Source: Ctenosaura bakeri
Lineage: Eukaryota; Chordata; Lepidosauria; Squamata; Iguanidae
Reading direction: 5' to 3'
Assembly (NCBI GenBank): GCA_948474755.1
Contig: CAOLHI010000747.1
Coordinates: 558,001-622,000, forward strand
DNA length: 64,000 nt
Of the stretch, positions 46,620-58,406 are shown one piece after another (the first letter of the stretch is position 1; the number at the start of each line of letters is the position of its first letter). The notes below the pieces were generated by a model. The model made no database searches. It saw only the letters and a program-made list of their open reading frames with translations, and was not told the origin of the DNA. The position numbers and the translations under genes were made by a program.

Positions 46620-46861
46620 CAGAGGCAGGTTTTCAAAGGGCTACATGGCCTGGTTGGAGCGACCAAGAGGGAAGGTTCCCCAGAAAAGAAATGCTTGAGG
46701 TGCAGGGACAGGGGTTGGAGAAACTCACAAATAATCAAATCCATGAACCCTGAAAATGTGGAGGGCCAACTGTATTTCACTGACCAGAGTCACAATTGGT
46801 GCTAAAATCTACTATGTTGGAAGCATCTGAAATCAGAGGGAGGGAGAAATCAGTGAATATA

Positions 46862-47259
46862 GGCCCTTTCTGCACCTTACCTTCTTCCGACACTGGGGTG
46901 CGGGGATCGCGCAAGCAGCCTCTGGCGAGAGGCTCTAGCATCTGGGGTCCTTCAGCTCTGCACGAGCTGCCTGCTTGCGCAAGAGCCCCGCCTCTTCTTT
47001 CCCAGGCTGCGCTGGGGCAGGAGGCGCGACCAGCGCAGCTCCGGAGGCTCTGCATGCCAGGTAAGTGCACGCGGGGCCCGGAGCAATGCACAATCATGCA
47101 CCATTTTCGGCTTCTAGCTGAAAATGAAAAGGTTTGTGATTGATGCCTGCCAGCCCCTGGAGCGTCACGTGATTGTGAGTGCGTCATGCAGATCACTCCT
47201 CACAATCGCGTGATGCTTCAGGCACCCTTCCACATGGAAAATGCCGTGCGAAAAGGGCC
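46862..47259 (+). mobile_element. GGCC-TIR MITE, family A, complete with ATA duplication
   Basis: 398 bp, GGCCCTTTCTGCACC to GCGAAAAGGGCC, flanked by ATA (46859-46861 and 47260-47262). Closely similar to 22835-23254, with the donor CCAG/GTAAGTGC at 47058-47068. Confidence 0.92.
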
Positions 47260-47262
47260 ATA

Positions 47263-48208
47263 GTCTTCCCACCTCCCTTCAGAAACTTCAGCTGAATCAA
47301 AATGCCTTCTGTCAATGGAAAGATACAGCCAGATAGAACCCATTGTATTGAACAATTGAAAGGATGCATCTCAATCAATAAAGCTTGTGTGCATATTGGG
47401 ATGAGAGACATCCTCCAATAACAAAAATCCAGGCAAGAGAGTGATGGTAATGCTATAACCCCAAGTGCAGAAGGTTCAGGAAGCTCTGTGTGTATGTGTG
47501 TGGGGGGGGGAGAGAGAGAGAGGGAGAGAGAGAGGCCTTAGTTTCTCACCTCTGTGTGCCAAAAACCTATATATCGTCATCCAGAAGGCATTCCTAAAGG
47601 AATGAGGCAGGCATGAATTTCACATACTGGCAGGAGTTTGTTCTAGTGATGATTTATGAAAGGAAACTTATTATTTGAACTCAAATAATATTTTTGAATG
47701 CATGAAAAGGCGAACAGCAACTACAAAATAGAAAATGTAAACCACAAAAAGAAAAGCAAGTCTCACACTCATATTGAATTAGAAGCTTATTTTGAGTAGA
47801 TTTTTTTTTAAAAAAAAAAGGCAACAAAAAAAGCCCAATACGTTTGAAATAAAACCTCCCTAAGGGATAATGGAATCAAAATGTATTTTTCCTTAATGGG
47901 GGCTCTTTTGTATTGTGCTGCTTTTTTGGATTGTGTTCTATTGTATTTTGAAATGAATGCATGTTGTTTTTCTTCAAGAAGTCTCTCTTGGGAGTCTTCT
48001 TTTAAGAAGACCTGGATGCAAGCTCACTTTCAATGCACATGGCAAATAAATATTTGAAAAGGCTAATGGTCCAGGGACTAGAAGTGTTATTTTATTTCAT
48101 TTTAGTTTATTTGCTAAGTTTAACTTTATAGTTATTCCATCTTTTTACCTAGAAGGATTTTCAAGGTGGATAACATAAAACCATGAAAGAGGTTGTATTC
48201 AGGTTTGG
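47263..48208. other. Unclassified DNA with (GT)n/(AG)n
   Basis: (GT)n and (AG)n runs at 47488-47534 and poly(A)/(T) at 47801-47830. No gene. Confidence 0.4.
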
Positions 48209-48549
48209 GATGTGTCACTGCATAGTTACAGTAGTTTGATACCTTTTCAGCTGCTGCAGCTTCATCATGCAGAATCCTGGGATTTGTAGTTCGGTGAGAC
48301 AAATAGAATTCTGTGCTAGAGAGTGATATGATAATTCCCAAGGTACTGTGAGGGAAGGGGAATCAAGAAGTAAATCAGCTTGATTCTATAATGTAGGCAG
48401 GCACTACAATTGCAGTTAAGAGAATAAACCTGATAGCTGTATCAGAGACTATTAAGTATCTCACTAAACTACAACTCCTATTATTTAGAGTGGTGTCATG
48501 ACAATTAAAGTGGGTATGAAACAGATTTAAGTGTGCAGTGTAGATACAC
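48209..48549. repeat. Older MITE-like repeat
   Basis: It holds CAGAATCCTGGGATTTGTAGTT on one side and the complementary-type AAACTACAACTCC on the other. The outer sequences (TGTCACTGCATAGTTACAGTAG and TTAAGTGTGCAGTGTAGA) are weakly inverted. It is probably a decayed non-autonomous DNA element. Confidence 0.45.
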
Positions 48550-48554
48550 CCATA

Positions 48555-48971
48555 GGCCCTTTTCGCATGGTGTTTGCCATGTGAAAGGGCCTCTGGAGTG
48601 TAGCGCAATTGCAAGGAGCTGTCCACATGACGTCCTCGCAATTGCACAATGCTGCCAAGGCCAGCAAGCACCGATCGTGCACTATTTCATTTTTGGCTTC
48701 TAGCTGAAAATGTTGCGCAATTGCGCATCGTTCCAGGGCCCTGAGCACATTTACCATGCGTGTAGAGCCTCCAGAGCTGCGGCACTTGTGCTTCCTGCAC
48801 CAGCGCAGCCTGGGAAAATCCCAGGCTGTGCTGCGGAAAGAAGAGGAGGAGCTCTCACACTACCTGCTTGCTAGCAGGCAGCGGCTGCGGAGCTGAAGCA
48901 GCGGGGACGCAAGAGCCTCTCGCAAGAAGCTGCTCGTGCGATCCCCACACCCCAGCGCCGCGAAAAGAGCC
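48555..48971 (-). mobile_element. GGCC-TIR MITE, family A, complete with ATA duplication (minus orientation)
   Basis: 417 bp, GGCCCTTTTCGCATGG to GCGAAAAGAGCC, flanked by ATA (48552-48554 and 48972-48974). The donor site is weakened to CATG/GTAAAT on the minus strand (around 48749-48757). Confidence 0.9.
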
Positions 48972-48974
48972 ATA

Positions 48975-49680
48975 GCCATAGTTACAGTAGGTCTGCTGAA
49001 ATATGGTTTTAAAACTTCAACAGATACAGAATATGGCTGTGCAGATATTGATGGGGGCTGGATGGTCAGCTCACGTGACACTGGTACTTGCGCTGCCAAC
49101 TACTGTGTTTCCAAGTCCAATTTAAACTTCTGGCTTAAATCTTTAAAGTTTTTGAAGTTTACTTAAAGGACAAACTTCTTTCTTCCTCCATGTAATCAAC
49201 ATAAATCCTTCTCTCTTGTTTGCTATCAAGACTGGCTAGGTTCTTGAGTGTAAGTGTGAGGATGTTTTAAGTATTGTCCCTCCCCTTCTGCAATCAATTC
49301 CTCTGGTGGTAGGGTCCACTACATCTCCTCCTTGGAAGTAAAGACCCATCTGTTTTCTCTAGGCCTTTTCTGGGGGTACTGGGTTTGTTTGTAATCACTG
49401 TTTCCATTTAATGCATATTATTTTGTATTGTTTTATCCATATGCACTCAGGGAGGTATTCTGCCCTTAAAGATGGCTTCCAAATAATGAATGAACCAACA
49501 TGAACAGGCTCTCCAGATTAATCTGGGAAAATAAACATACATAATATGAAGATAGCAATGGAAAGAGAATCTTGTGAAACATTGACTCATTTTCAGAATA
49601 TTGAAGTTCAAGGGCCTTGTCTTACTTGGACATTATAATTCTGAATATCAGTATTACCATTGATATTTCATGTGATTTAT
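48975..49680. other. Unclassified DNA
   Basis: Nothing recognised. The motif TCTGGTGGTAGGGTCCACTACA near 49312 belongs to no family known to me. Confidence 0.35.
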
Positions 49681-49860
49681 GCCATTTCCACACTAGGCTG
49701 TTATAGTGCTATTATTTCATTTTCAACATCCTATTGAATCCTGGCGTTTGCAGTTTAGGGAGGGGCCTCAAAGGCCCCTCCCTAAACTGCAAACCCCAGG
49801 ATTCAATAGGATGTTGAAAGTAGAATAATGGCACTGTAACAGTTTAGTGTGGAAATGACC
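49681..49860. mobile_element. Palindromic MITE, family C
   Basis: 180 bp from GCCATTTCCACACTAGGC to GTGTGGAAATGACC. The two arms are nearly perfect complements meeting at GGCCTCAAAGGCC in the centre, so the transcript would be a nearly loopless hairpin. Confidence 0.9.
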
Positions 49861-51162
49861 TCAAAGTAAGATGAAGAATACACCTGTATTTTTGAATGGC
49901 AACCCAGTGTGTGCCCTTCAATTGTATCTACACCTGGAACATTAGTCTTCTGTGAGTCATATCCTGTTACCTCCTTATCTGGATCAACCAGGTATCATCT
50001 GACATCTTTTTATGACACGTCTTATCTGCAAAGAACCAAGAAGATCACAGGCACAGAAAACTGATCCCCAGAATTTCTACAGTTGCCCACACTTGTCTTA
50101 CAGGACAGGTTGTTTCAGTCCTGAGCCTTTGCTCCTTTTGCAAACAGTTGGACATATTCGCTAGTCACATTTTTTTTTCATTCTCCTTCGGAGGTGAGCC
50201 AATCAGATAGCCCATGCCTGGTCATCAGACTGTCATGTTACACCCAACTAGTAGAAGTGGTCTGGTATGAATATTGAAATCATATTCTTGCTTTACTACA
50301 AATGTACTCCACTAAATAAAATAAATATCACATTTTCTCTTTTTTAAGCAAATATTATTTATACACAAACAATATAGCAAAACTGTATGAAATCCAGCCA
50401 TTTGTCAGTGCTAAAAACATGCAGAAAAATATTTTATTTATGGTCTTGCTTATGGGTTGTTGTCACAAGCAACACACGTTTCCATTCACAATCACTAGAG
50501 TACAGAGTCAAGAACCACATCCATAGACAAGCAGAAAAAAATATGCACAACATTGCTGGCAATGCATTTAATCAGATATACAACAGAAAGAAAAGCTGAC
50601 ACAAGATAAATGTGATCAGCAATGTGTGTGTTACCAGGGGACAAAGCCAAATCTTGAACAGAATTTTGTACAAAAATATGTTATGATTTTTGCTATGGAT
50701 TTGCTTTGCACATGGTGAAGTACAAAATCAAGCATGCACCTTCCCAAAGTTTGATTTCTCAGTTTTAATCAACCACAACCCACAGAGACAAAAGACCATA
50801 TGTTTCTGAGAGACCAAGATGCAAAGCAACTCCTCCACAAAAGAAGAAGAGTGGAGATGGATTGAGTGTATGTAAAAGTGCAGAATTACAGAGAGAAGCA
50901 GGGTAAGAGCTCACCAGGCATGGAGGGATACCAAAACCATGCAAGAAGGATAATTTTCTTTGGTTTATATTTTAATGGAAACTACTGTATGGACTGAAGT
51001 TAGTTGGTTAGTTCCAACCAGAGTAAACCCATTGAATCATCTGTTGAATGTGAGTCAACATATAGGCAAATCTCACTGATTCAATTGGTTTAGCATACTT
51101 GGGGCTAGCAATAGGATTCAGATCTGAAACAGAGTTATCCTTTGAAGTTCACACTTCTCCCA
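49861..51162. other. Unclassified AT-rich DNA
   Basis: No gene or known repeat. Confidence 0.35.
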
Positions 51163-51365
51163 GGCCATTTCCGCACTACAGTGTTAAAGTGCTGCTATTC
51201 CACTATCAACCTTCTATGGAATTCTGGAGTTTGTAGTTTAGGGAAGGGCACTTCAAATTCTCAGCCAAAGAGATCTTTGGTCTCAGTAAACTACAAACCC
51301 CAGAATTCCACGGGGTGTTGAAAGTGGAATAGCAGCAGTTTAACACTGTAGTGCGGAAATGTGGC
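51163..51365. mobile_element. Palindromic MITE, family C
   Basis: GGCCATTTCCGCACTACAGTG to CACTGTAGTGCGGAAATGTGGC, with family C arms (TTCCACTATCAACCTTCTATGG and complement). The right terminus is slightly altered and the duplication is unclear. (CA)n follows at 51384-51402. Confidence 0.88.
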
Positions 51366-51389
51366 TTTCTTAATGGAAAAATACACACA

Positions 51390-52872
51390 CACACACACAC
51401 ACATATTAGGGGAAAGTGTAGACAAAAGGCCACTGGGCCCACAGAGCAATGAAAATTATGTTAAAAAATGCTATAGGAAAATTTCTTGCAAAAATGGGTA
51501 TATGAGGAGCACTGCGTACAAAAGGCATTTTTTAGGGGAGATGTATGCACAAATGTGCACACATTTTCATGTTTGAGTGGAATTAAGTGCAAGATGAGAA
51601 AACCCCCAAAGTTCTGGAAGAAATTACTTTATGATCTGAAAAATGAGAAGCAGGGGAAACTGAAATAGACAGATTCATTCACCTCCATCCCAAATAGATG
51701 TCCTCCACAGAGAGGGAAGTATTTAGCTGAAGTGTGTGTGTGTGTGTGTGTGTTAGAGAAAGGAGGTGTGCGAATCTCATTGGGATAGTTCTTCTATGTT
51801 GCTCTTAGAATATAGTGTTAAAATTTGCACTGTTTCACAACTGTAGCTTGATTGGTGCTGAGCTGACCAGACAGGTTTGAATGGATAACACAGGGGGATT
51901 CTGGGAGAGGAAGCAGAGGAAGATGGTTTGCATAAGGCCCACAGGCCTCCATGGAGGCTGCATGAGACAAGACATCATTTGTTCTGGATGAGGGTGATAG
52001 GAATTGTAGTTCAGCCCATCTGGAGAGCATCAGGTTGAAGATGGTGGCTGAACAACATTCAGAAGTAGGAAAAAGAATGCAGAAAAACAGGAGATTACTT
52101 TAGAGACAAAATCGAGGGATAAATTCAAAGAATTTCAAAAGCATCCATTAAAAAATTGATTAGGGTTTAGGCAGGAATTTTTCACCCTCAGTTCTTCTAT
52201 AAAATGTTCTGTAACTATTAAAATACACTGTAATAGTGATGAATTTTAGCTCTCAGATTTTCTAATGTGAGTATACTCCTAAATCTCTCTCTTGGGGGGC
52301 AGATATGCAATTTGCTTTTACTTCACTTCTGCGGCAGTAAAGAACCATTCTATGCCCCACTAGCTGCCTTCAGACACAACGTGTTTGCTCTTGTTAATGA
52401 TCTACAGGAAAAATGGCATTCTCTTTCAGAGCTAATATCATTTCAGAGTGGAAAGTATACTTATTGACATTTTTCCAGATGTGCACTTTCCCTTCCTATG
52501 AATTGTGAATTCCACTTTGCCTCATGTTTCACAGACATTTGAGGAAATGCTCATGTGTTGCCTCCTAGATACTTATATCATGTGGACACATCATGTTGAA
52601 CCTCCTCTTTTGTGCAATTCACTGTTGTCTTATGGCAAAGACGGTGAGCAGTAGTATGTGTGCATTTTCAAACAGCTTCAGCCAAAACCATTGTCAGTTG
52701 GCTCTGTTTTTAGCTAGGCATCTCAATCTGAATTAAAACTGCTGATCAGAACACAGTCTGTTACAATATGAAAATCCAATATAATCACAGATGTGAGGAA
52801 AATTAATCTCAAATCAGTTTTATATTAAGCATGAACACTCATGCTGTTACCACTACATCTTTATGTCTCTAA
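51390..52872. other. Unclassified DNA, some family X-like sequence
   Basis: 51400-51690 has AT-rich GCAAAAATGGG/GGCATTTTTTAGG/GCACAAATGTGCACAC blocks recalling family X. (GT)n lies at 51735-51753. An old repeat fragment (GGAATTGTAGTTCAGCCCATCTGGAGAGC) lies at 52000-52030. No gene. Confidence 0.4.
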
Positions 52873-53289
52873 GGACCTTTCTGCATGGTGATGGCATCCT
52901 GGCACAGGGATGCTAGAGGAGCGGGACCACAACGACACTTCCATGTAATGTCGTCACAGCCCCACCATTCTTGCATTGCCAGCTGGCACAATTGCAGGCT
53001 ATATCATTGATGGGAAAACTCAATCAATGACCTCCAATTGTGCAAGCCTTCCATTGCAGCAGCCAAGCAGAAAGGCTGGAAGCGTGATCAACACGCTTCC
53101 TCCCCTACTGCAACATGGGAAGAAGGCCAGTTCCGGTCCAGAAGGATGGAGCATGTCCAACACACTCCCTTCTGCAGACAGCTGGTTGTGTGTGGAGAGG
53201 AGTGTTGGGAGAATGCTCCCATCCTGGCAGAGGTGCTGCCGGGATTGTGACAGGATGATGCATGAGAGTGTTGTTATGAGGAAAAGGCC
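52873..53289. mobile_element. GGCC-TIR MITE, family E
   Basis: GGACCTTTCTGCATGG to GAGGAAAAGGCC, flanked by TAA and TCA (one mismatch). The interior includes an inverted pair AGGCTATATCATTGATGGG/CCAATTGTGC. It shares blocks with 39423-39829. A 120-codon frame is incidental. Confidence 0.7.
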
Positions 53290-53397
53290 TCAGTTAGATT
53301 GGACAACCTTTTTTTCCCCTCAAGGGACATATTTCTAGGGTACATGGGTTAGTAAGTCAAAGGCTGCATTCTGCTGGTGGGAGAAGCTGAGATAGAG

Positions 53398-53423
53398 CTT
53401 TTCTTTCTTTCTTTCTTTCTTTT

Positions 53424-53463
<40 letters not shown>

Positions 53464-53520
53464 TCCTTCCTTCCTTCCTTCCTTCCTTCCTTCCTTCCTT
53501 CCTTCCTTCCTTCCTTCCTC
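53398..53520. repeat. Pyrimidine tract (CTTT)n then (CCTT)n
   Basis: About 65 bases of CTTT units change into about 55 bases of CCTT units. One strand is pure pyrimidine, a pattern capable of triplex (H-DNA) formation. The Phe/Ser/Leu-rich and Lys/Glu-rich frames across it are artefacts. Confidence 0.95.
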
Positions 53521-53676
53521 CCAGCCAGCCAGCATAGCTATTGGGTAATCTGGGAGCCATGGTTTAAAAAACAGAGTAATACTCATAACTTATTTCAAAG
53601 AGATGGAGGGTAACTTATATTCACAGAGTTAAGATGACAATTGTGCTTCAGTGAATTACAACCTGTGCAACAGAAT

Positions 53677-53850
53677 GTGAGAGCCAGCAAGGTGTAGTGA
53701 TAAGAGTTTGATTCCCCGCTTGGCCATGGAAGCCCACTGGTTGACCTTGGGCATGTCACAACTCTCAGTCTCTGAAAACTCCATGAGAGATTCACCTTAG
53801 GGTCACCATAAGTCAGAAATGACTTGAAGGCACACAACAACAACAACTGA
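53677..53850 (+). repeat. tRNA-derived SINE (Sauria-type), nearly full with ACA tail
   Basis: Head GAGCCAGCAAGGTGTAGTGAT with box A. A small deletion runs to TTTGATTCCCCGCTTGGCC (box B region), then GTTGACCTTGGGCATGTCAC. The tail region GGGTCACCATAAGTCAGAAATGAC and GAAGGCACACAACAACAACAAC follow. The tail matches those of the other SINEs here. Confidence 0.82.
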
Positions 53851-56800
53851 ATGTGCAAACAAATGGGTGATGTACAATTGCAATGTATAACATACATCTG
53901 CATGTCTAATGTACCATGGTACCATATATGTTGTGGCACCACACACTCAACTCTGCTTCCACAACCTTAAATTGAATAAAGATGTCTTCATTGAACAAAA
54001 ATGTACAACCACTTCTGTAGAGGAACTTATAGAACTTGCACAATTCAGTTATAGGATGCCTACCAATATTTCCAAACCCTAACTGCAGCAATAGATGGGG
54101 CCAAAGTCATCTGCCCCTAACTTGAATACTCCCTTCTCCATTTTTTATTTCTTTTCCTCTCTGTGACATTCCTTTTTCTTCTTCCTTCCCACCTCTCTTT
54201 CTGACAGTCCTTTCTTTCCTTCTTCTTACCCAGTTGCAGGAGGGAGGAGGGCAAGTCCTTTCCCATTTTTGCAAAGAGGTGAAGTAATCTTTAGGGTGGC
54301 ATATGAAATTAAGCTGAGACAGAACCATGAAAACATACATGCTGATTGGGGGATGCTGGGATTTGTAGTTCTGAAGTAACATTTCCATGCTCTAGCCTGA
54401 GGGCCATATGAAATCAAAGAAGAAGACAGGTTGCTTACCTGCATTGTAAATAGGCATTTCACTGCTGAATTAGATGAATTACCATCTCTTTTTTAAGCAC
54501 ATGAACAGAGAAAGAAAAGAAGCTCAGTTAGGAAAATGTCAAGCTTTTTATTTTTTAAAAATGTGTCCCCAATGGTACTGCATCCCCTGGCTAATAAATT
54601 ATTTCATTATTGAATTTGTAGGTAGATGGGCAGTGAGATAATACAGCATTTATAGCAAGACTTGGAAGAGCCTAAATACTGTATCTGATATTTCTCTGCT
54701 GCAAATATATATTGCAAGAATATGGTACTGCTGGAAAGCATCTAAATTGCTAAGAATGTAAACTGTATTTGTTCTTTTGGAAATTGTACAAGAAAAATCA
54801 TTTTCAAATTCTTCACAAATTAAAATGGTGGTGCTGAGCTGTCTTCCTCTCACAAATTTATCAGTGCTGGTTCAGAGTTGATCACGTTTTCCACCAGCTT
54901 CAGATCAAAATGACTTTTTTTTCCCCAATGTTTATGGTCAATTTTGTTTTAATCATAAAGAAGACCACTTATGAGACCTCAGCTATGTTTTTACAGAGAC
55001 CACATTTTACAGAGACCAAATCAGTCTAATTGGGTCACAGGACTGGAACAAAGAGTGGTTTCTGTGGGAAAACAAGACGGCGCTGAGCTATGGGAGGAGT
55101 GAAGACAGTGGCCATTTTGGAAACTTCTCATAATTTGCTTCCTCCTTCATCGGTTTTGCTGCTGAGAAGCAAAGAGTCCTCTACAAACACCTCCTGTTTG
55201 CCTTCCCAGTCTCCACCTGTTCTGTGGAATTTACAGTTCTTCTTCTCCCTGCAGGCCCTTCACTGCCTCTAGTGGAAAGAGTGCATGCTTCTTTTTTCTT
55301 GGGTAGATGTTGTGAAGGTGTCTCATGTAGATCCAGTTCACTCTGGAATATTCCAGGGCCCCACTTTGATTTTTCAGCATTAACTTTTACTGTAAATTTC
55401 CAGGTTTTCAGGATTTATTGAGGCAAGGATCTTCTTTAATAAACTTTCCCAGGTATCCCAATGAACATGGCTGTTTCCCTATTAACAGTAAAATGGCAGT
55501 CTTGAGTGTGAACACCCTCTCATAGTATTCTTGATTAAAGCTGCTGGTGGAAGAAATCAGACTCTTTAACTGAAGCTTAGGAGACCCTCTTACAAATTCC
55601 TCAAGAGCTATGTTCTAGTCAGGGCCAGTGATGGTGGTGAACCAGTATAAATTCCCAGGATCTAGTGGTTCAGGAAGTCCAGGACCTGACTATGTTGCAT
55701 ATTTTTGTTGTTTTCTTAGTAGTATCATTATTTGATTACTGTTTTTTATCTCTATTGTAAAATTGGTAAATTTCAAAGAAAATGATAATGAAATACAAAA
55801 TTCTGTGTTCTAAAATAGTAAAGGTTTTCAGCTGATCCACCCTTACTGCAAGAGACAGCTGTTCACTGAGGTTTGAACCTGCTCTCAACAGCCCTTGGTG
55901 TTGTACCAGGCCAAGTCAAAAGGATGGGGCCAAAAACATCTGCACATTTTAGTTTCTCAGTGCCAGTGACTAAGCTATAGGAGAAGAATTTCAGTGTTTT
56001 TACAACAAAGAAAAACCTGTACAAAAGATGGGAAACCACTAAATCATGGTATCCTGGCAAAGGGTGTGTAGCCATCTAGAGAAACCAGGAGTGTCAGATT
56101 GGGACCAGAAGTGGGTGAGATTAAGACCCTCCCTCCTGAGTCAATGAACAGCAATCCTCCCAAGGTCATTGGGAGAAAGCAACATTAAAGATTCCCTCTC
56201 ACAGCCAGCTATTTTCCTCAAATTTGCTGTTCATCTACTGTGAACATTTGTAGAGATCACAGAGAGGGGGATGAAATTACAACCCCTCCGAGCAATTTTG
56301 ATCATGGTTTTATAACAAAAATGGCTGCGTTTCTCTGCTGTGTGTGCCAGTGAGGAAACAGAGGTCTGTTCTTCATCCTATCACCATTCCAATTCTCAGT
56401 TAGGATGCACCTTCAGATTAAAATTATTAAATGGTAGTACCCAGTGTTGCTGGGGAGGATTAAGCATCGTTAATGATCATTCAGTTTAAACTGCACTGGA
56501 GGAACAGTGCTTATCTCTTTAGATGCTCAGATGTTCCTGACATTGCACATCAGTCTCAGTTGCCCTTGAAAGAGCAGCCTCCTCATGATCAGCTGTCAAA
56601 CAGAGAGCTTGGTATGCATGAAAAATAACTGGGCTGTCACCTCAGCCTCTCCTAACATAATTTTATTTATTTATGCCACATAGCTTTTATGTTACGTCAG
56701 ACTATCTCAATATCCACTTCAAATCTGGTGAAAATTGATCCAGCTGTTTAAGTGTGATACAGGTAAACAACAACAACAACAACCAGACATACCTACAGAA

Positions 56801-56991
56801 ACTTATTTTAGTTATACAGTTATGACAAAATGTCAAAAAACACAAGGTTTCAGAAATGCTCATCACCAAGAAGAAGGATTTCCATTCAGAACACTGAAAT
56901 CTTTCAAATGATGCAGAATGCTACCTTCATGCATGGAAAAATAATTCGGATTCCCCAGGTCTTCCCAGGTGAATTCTGTGCGTGAGACATA
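53851..56991. other. Unclassified DNA
   Basis: About 3.1 kb without a supported gene. 54350-54380 has GATGCTGGGATTTGTAGTT, a fragment of a dispersed repeat. 56640-56800 has GGTGAAAATTGATCCAGCTGTTTAAGTGTG followed by (CAA)n, resembling a retroelement 3' end. AATAAA occurs at about 55437. Confidence 0.4.
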
Positions 56992-58385
56992 GGCCCTTTT
57001 CGCACGGGCTTTCCCGAGCGAAATAGCCCCGTGAGCCGTGCGGGAGTGGGAGCGCCGCTCCACACGACGCACTCCCACTTCCGGCGCTCTCACGGGGCTG
57101 CAGCGGCACGAGCGCGGGGTTTTTGGCCCTTTCGCACTGAGGCTTTTTGCGTGAGCCGGGGTGGGCGGCTTGCGCGAAAAGCCTCTTCCGAGAGCCTACC
57201 GGTTCCCCACTCGTTCCTTCCGCAGGCGAAGGAACAAGCGGGGAAGCGGCAGCGTCCCGGAGGCGGAGGCGGCTCGCGCGTCCATCCTCCCCCGCTTGCG
57301 CGAGAAGCAGGAGCCTCTCGCGCCGCCCCCGCGCACGCGGGAAGCGAGCGACAGTCGTGCCCGTCCCCCCCGCGCGCGCCAGGAGCAAGCGACAGTCGCG
57401 CCCACCCACCCCCCACGCGCGCCAGGAGCGAGCGACAGTCCCTCCCACCCACCCCCCGCGCGCGCGCACGAAGCGGGAGGCTGTCGCGAGCAGCCCCCCA
57501 CCCGCGCGAAGCAGGATGCCATCGCATCCGTCACGCAAGCGCCCCACCCCACCCCTTCCTTCCACAGGAGCGGAGGGAAGGAAGCCCTACCCGGCCGCCT
57601 CTCCGACGCACCGCACAACAGGTAAGTGCGGGTGGGCGCCGGGAGCGTTGCGCGAGCGCGGGGTGATTTTCACTTGGAAGCGAAAATCAAAAACCCCGCG
57701 CTCGTGCCGCTGCAGCCCTGTGAGAGCGCCGGAAGTGGGAGTGCATCGTGTGGAGCGGCGCTCCCACTCCCGCACGGCTCACGGGGCTATTTCGCTCGGG
57801 AAAGCCCGTGCGAAAAGGGCCTTTGATTTTCGCTTCCAAGCGAAAATCACCCCGCGCTCGCGCAATGCTCCCAGCGCCCACCCGCACTTACCTGTTGTGC
57901 GGTGCATCGGAGAGGCAGCCGGGTAGGGCTTCCTTCCCTCCACTCCTGCGGAAGGAAGGGGTGGGGCGGGGCGCTTGCGTGACGGATGCGATGGCATCCT
58001 GCTTCGCGCGGGTGGGTGGTGGTGGGCGCGACAGCCTCCCGCTTCGCGCGCGCGTGGGGGGTGGTGGGCGCGACTGTCGCTCACTCCTGGCGCGCGCGGG
58101 GGGACGGGCGCGACTGTCGCTCGCTCCTGGCGCACGCGGGGGGGACGGGCGCGACTGTCGCTCGCTTCCCGCGTGCGCGGGGGCGGCGTGAGAGGCTCCT
58201 GCTTCTCGCGCAAGCGGGGGAGGATGGACGCGCGAGCCGCCTCCGCCTCCGGGATGCTGCCGCTTCCCCGCTTGTTCCTTCGCCTGCGGAAGGAACGAGC
58301 GGGGAACCGGCAGGCTCTCGGAAGAGGCTTTTCGCGCAAGCCGCCCACCCCGGCTCACGCAAAAAGCCTCAGTGCGAAAAGGGCC
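56992..58385 (-). mobile_element. GC-rich family A MITE (outer copy), interrupted by a second copy
   Basis: The outer element, in minus orientation, runs from GGCCCTTTTCGCACGGGC to GTGCGAAAAGGGCC, flanked by ATA (56989-56991 and 58386-58388). Its left piece is 56992-57124 and the rest is 57825-58385. Removing the inner copy and one TTT leaves about 694 bp, close to the inner copy. The interior is extremely GC- and CpG-rich. Landmarks match family A: the GATTTTCGCTTCCAAGCGAAAATC stem near 57826-57849 and the donor CTTACCTG at 57887-57894 (minus strand). Long open frames on both strands result from lack of stop codons in GC-rich sequence. Confidence 0.9.
57125..57821 (+). mobile_element. GC-rich family A MITE (inner copy) inserted in its own kind
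   Basis: 697 bp from GGCCCTTTCGCACTGAGGC to GTGCGAAAAGGGCC, flanked by TTT (57122-57124 and 57822-57824). The sequence is the reverse complement of the outer element throughout, with few differences. It includes AACAG/GTAAGTGCGGG with the donor GT at 57622-57623. Positions about 57345-57480 hold a minisatellite of about three 40-45 bp units, each with CGAGCGACAGTC or a close variant. Confidence 0.9.
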
Positions 58386-58406
58386 ATAGTCTATATTTTA
58401 AGTCAA

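Noticed and set aside
53335..53613. Lys/Glu- and Phe/Leu-rich frames
   Set aside because: They are translations of the (CTTT)n/(CCTT)n tract.
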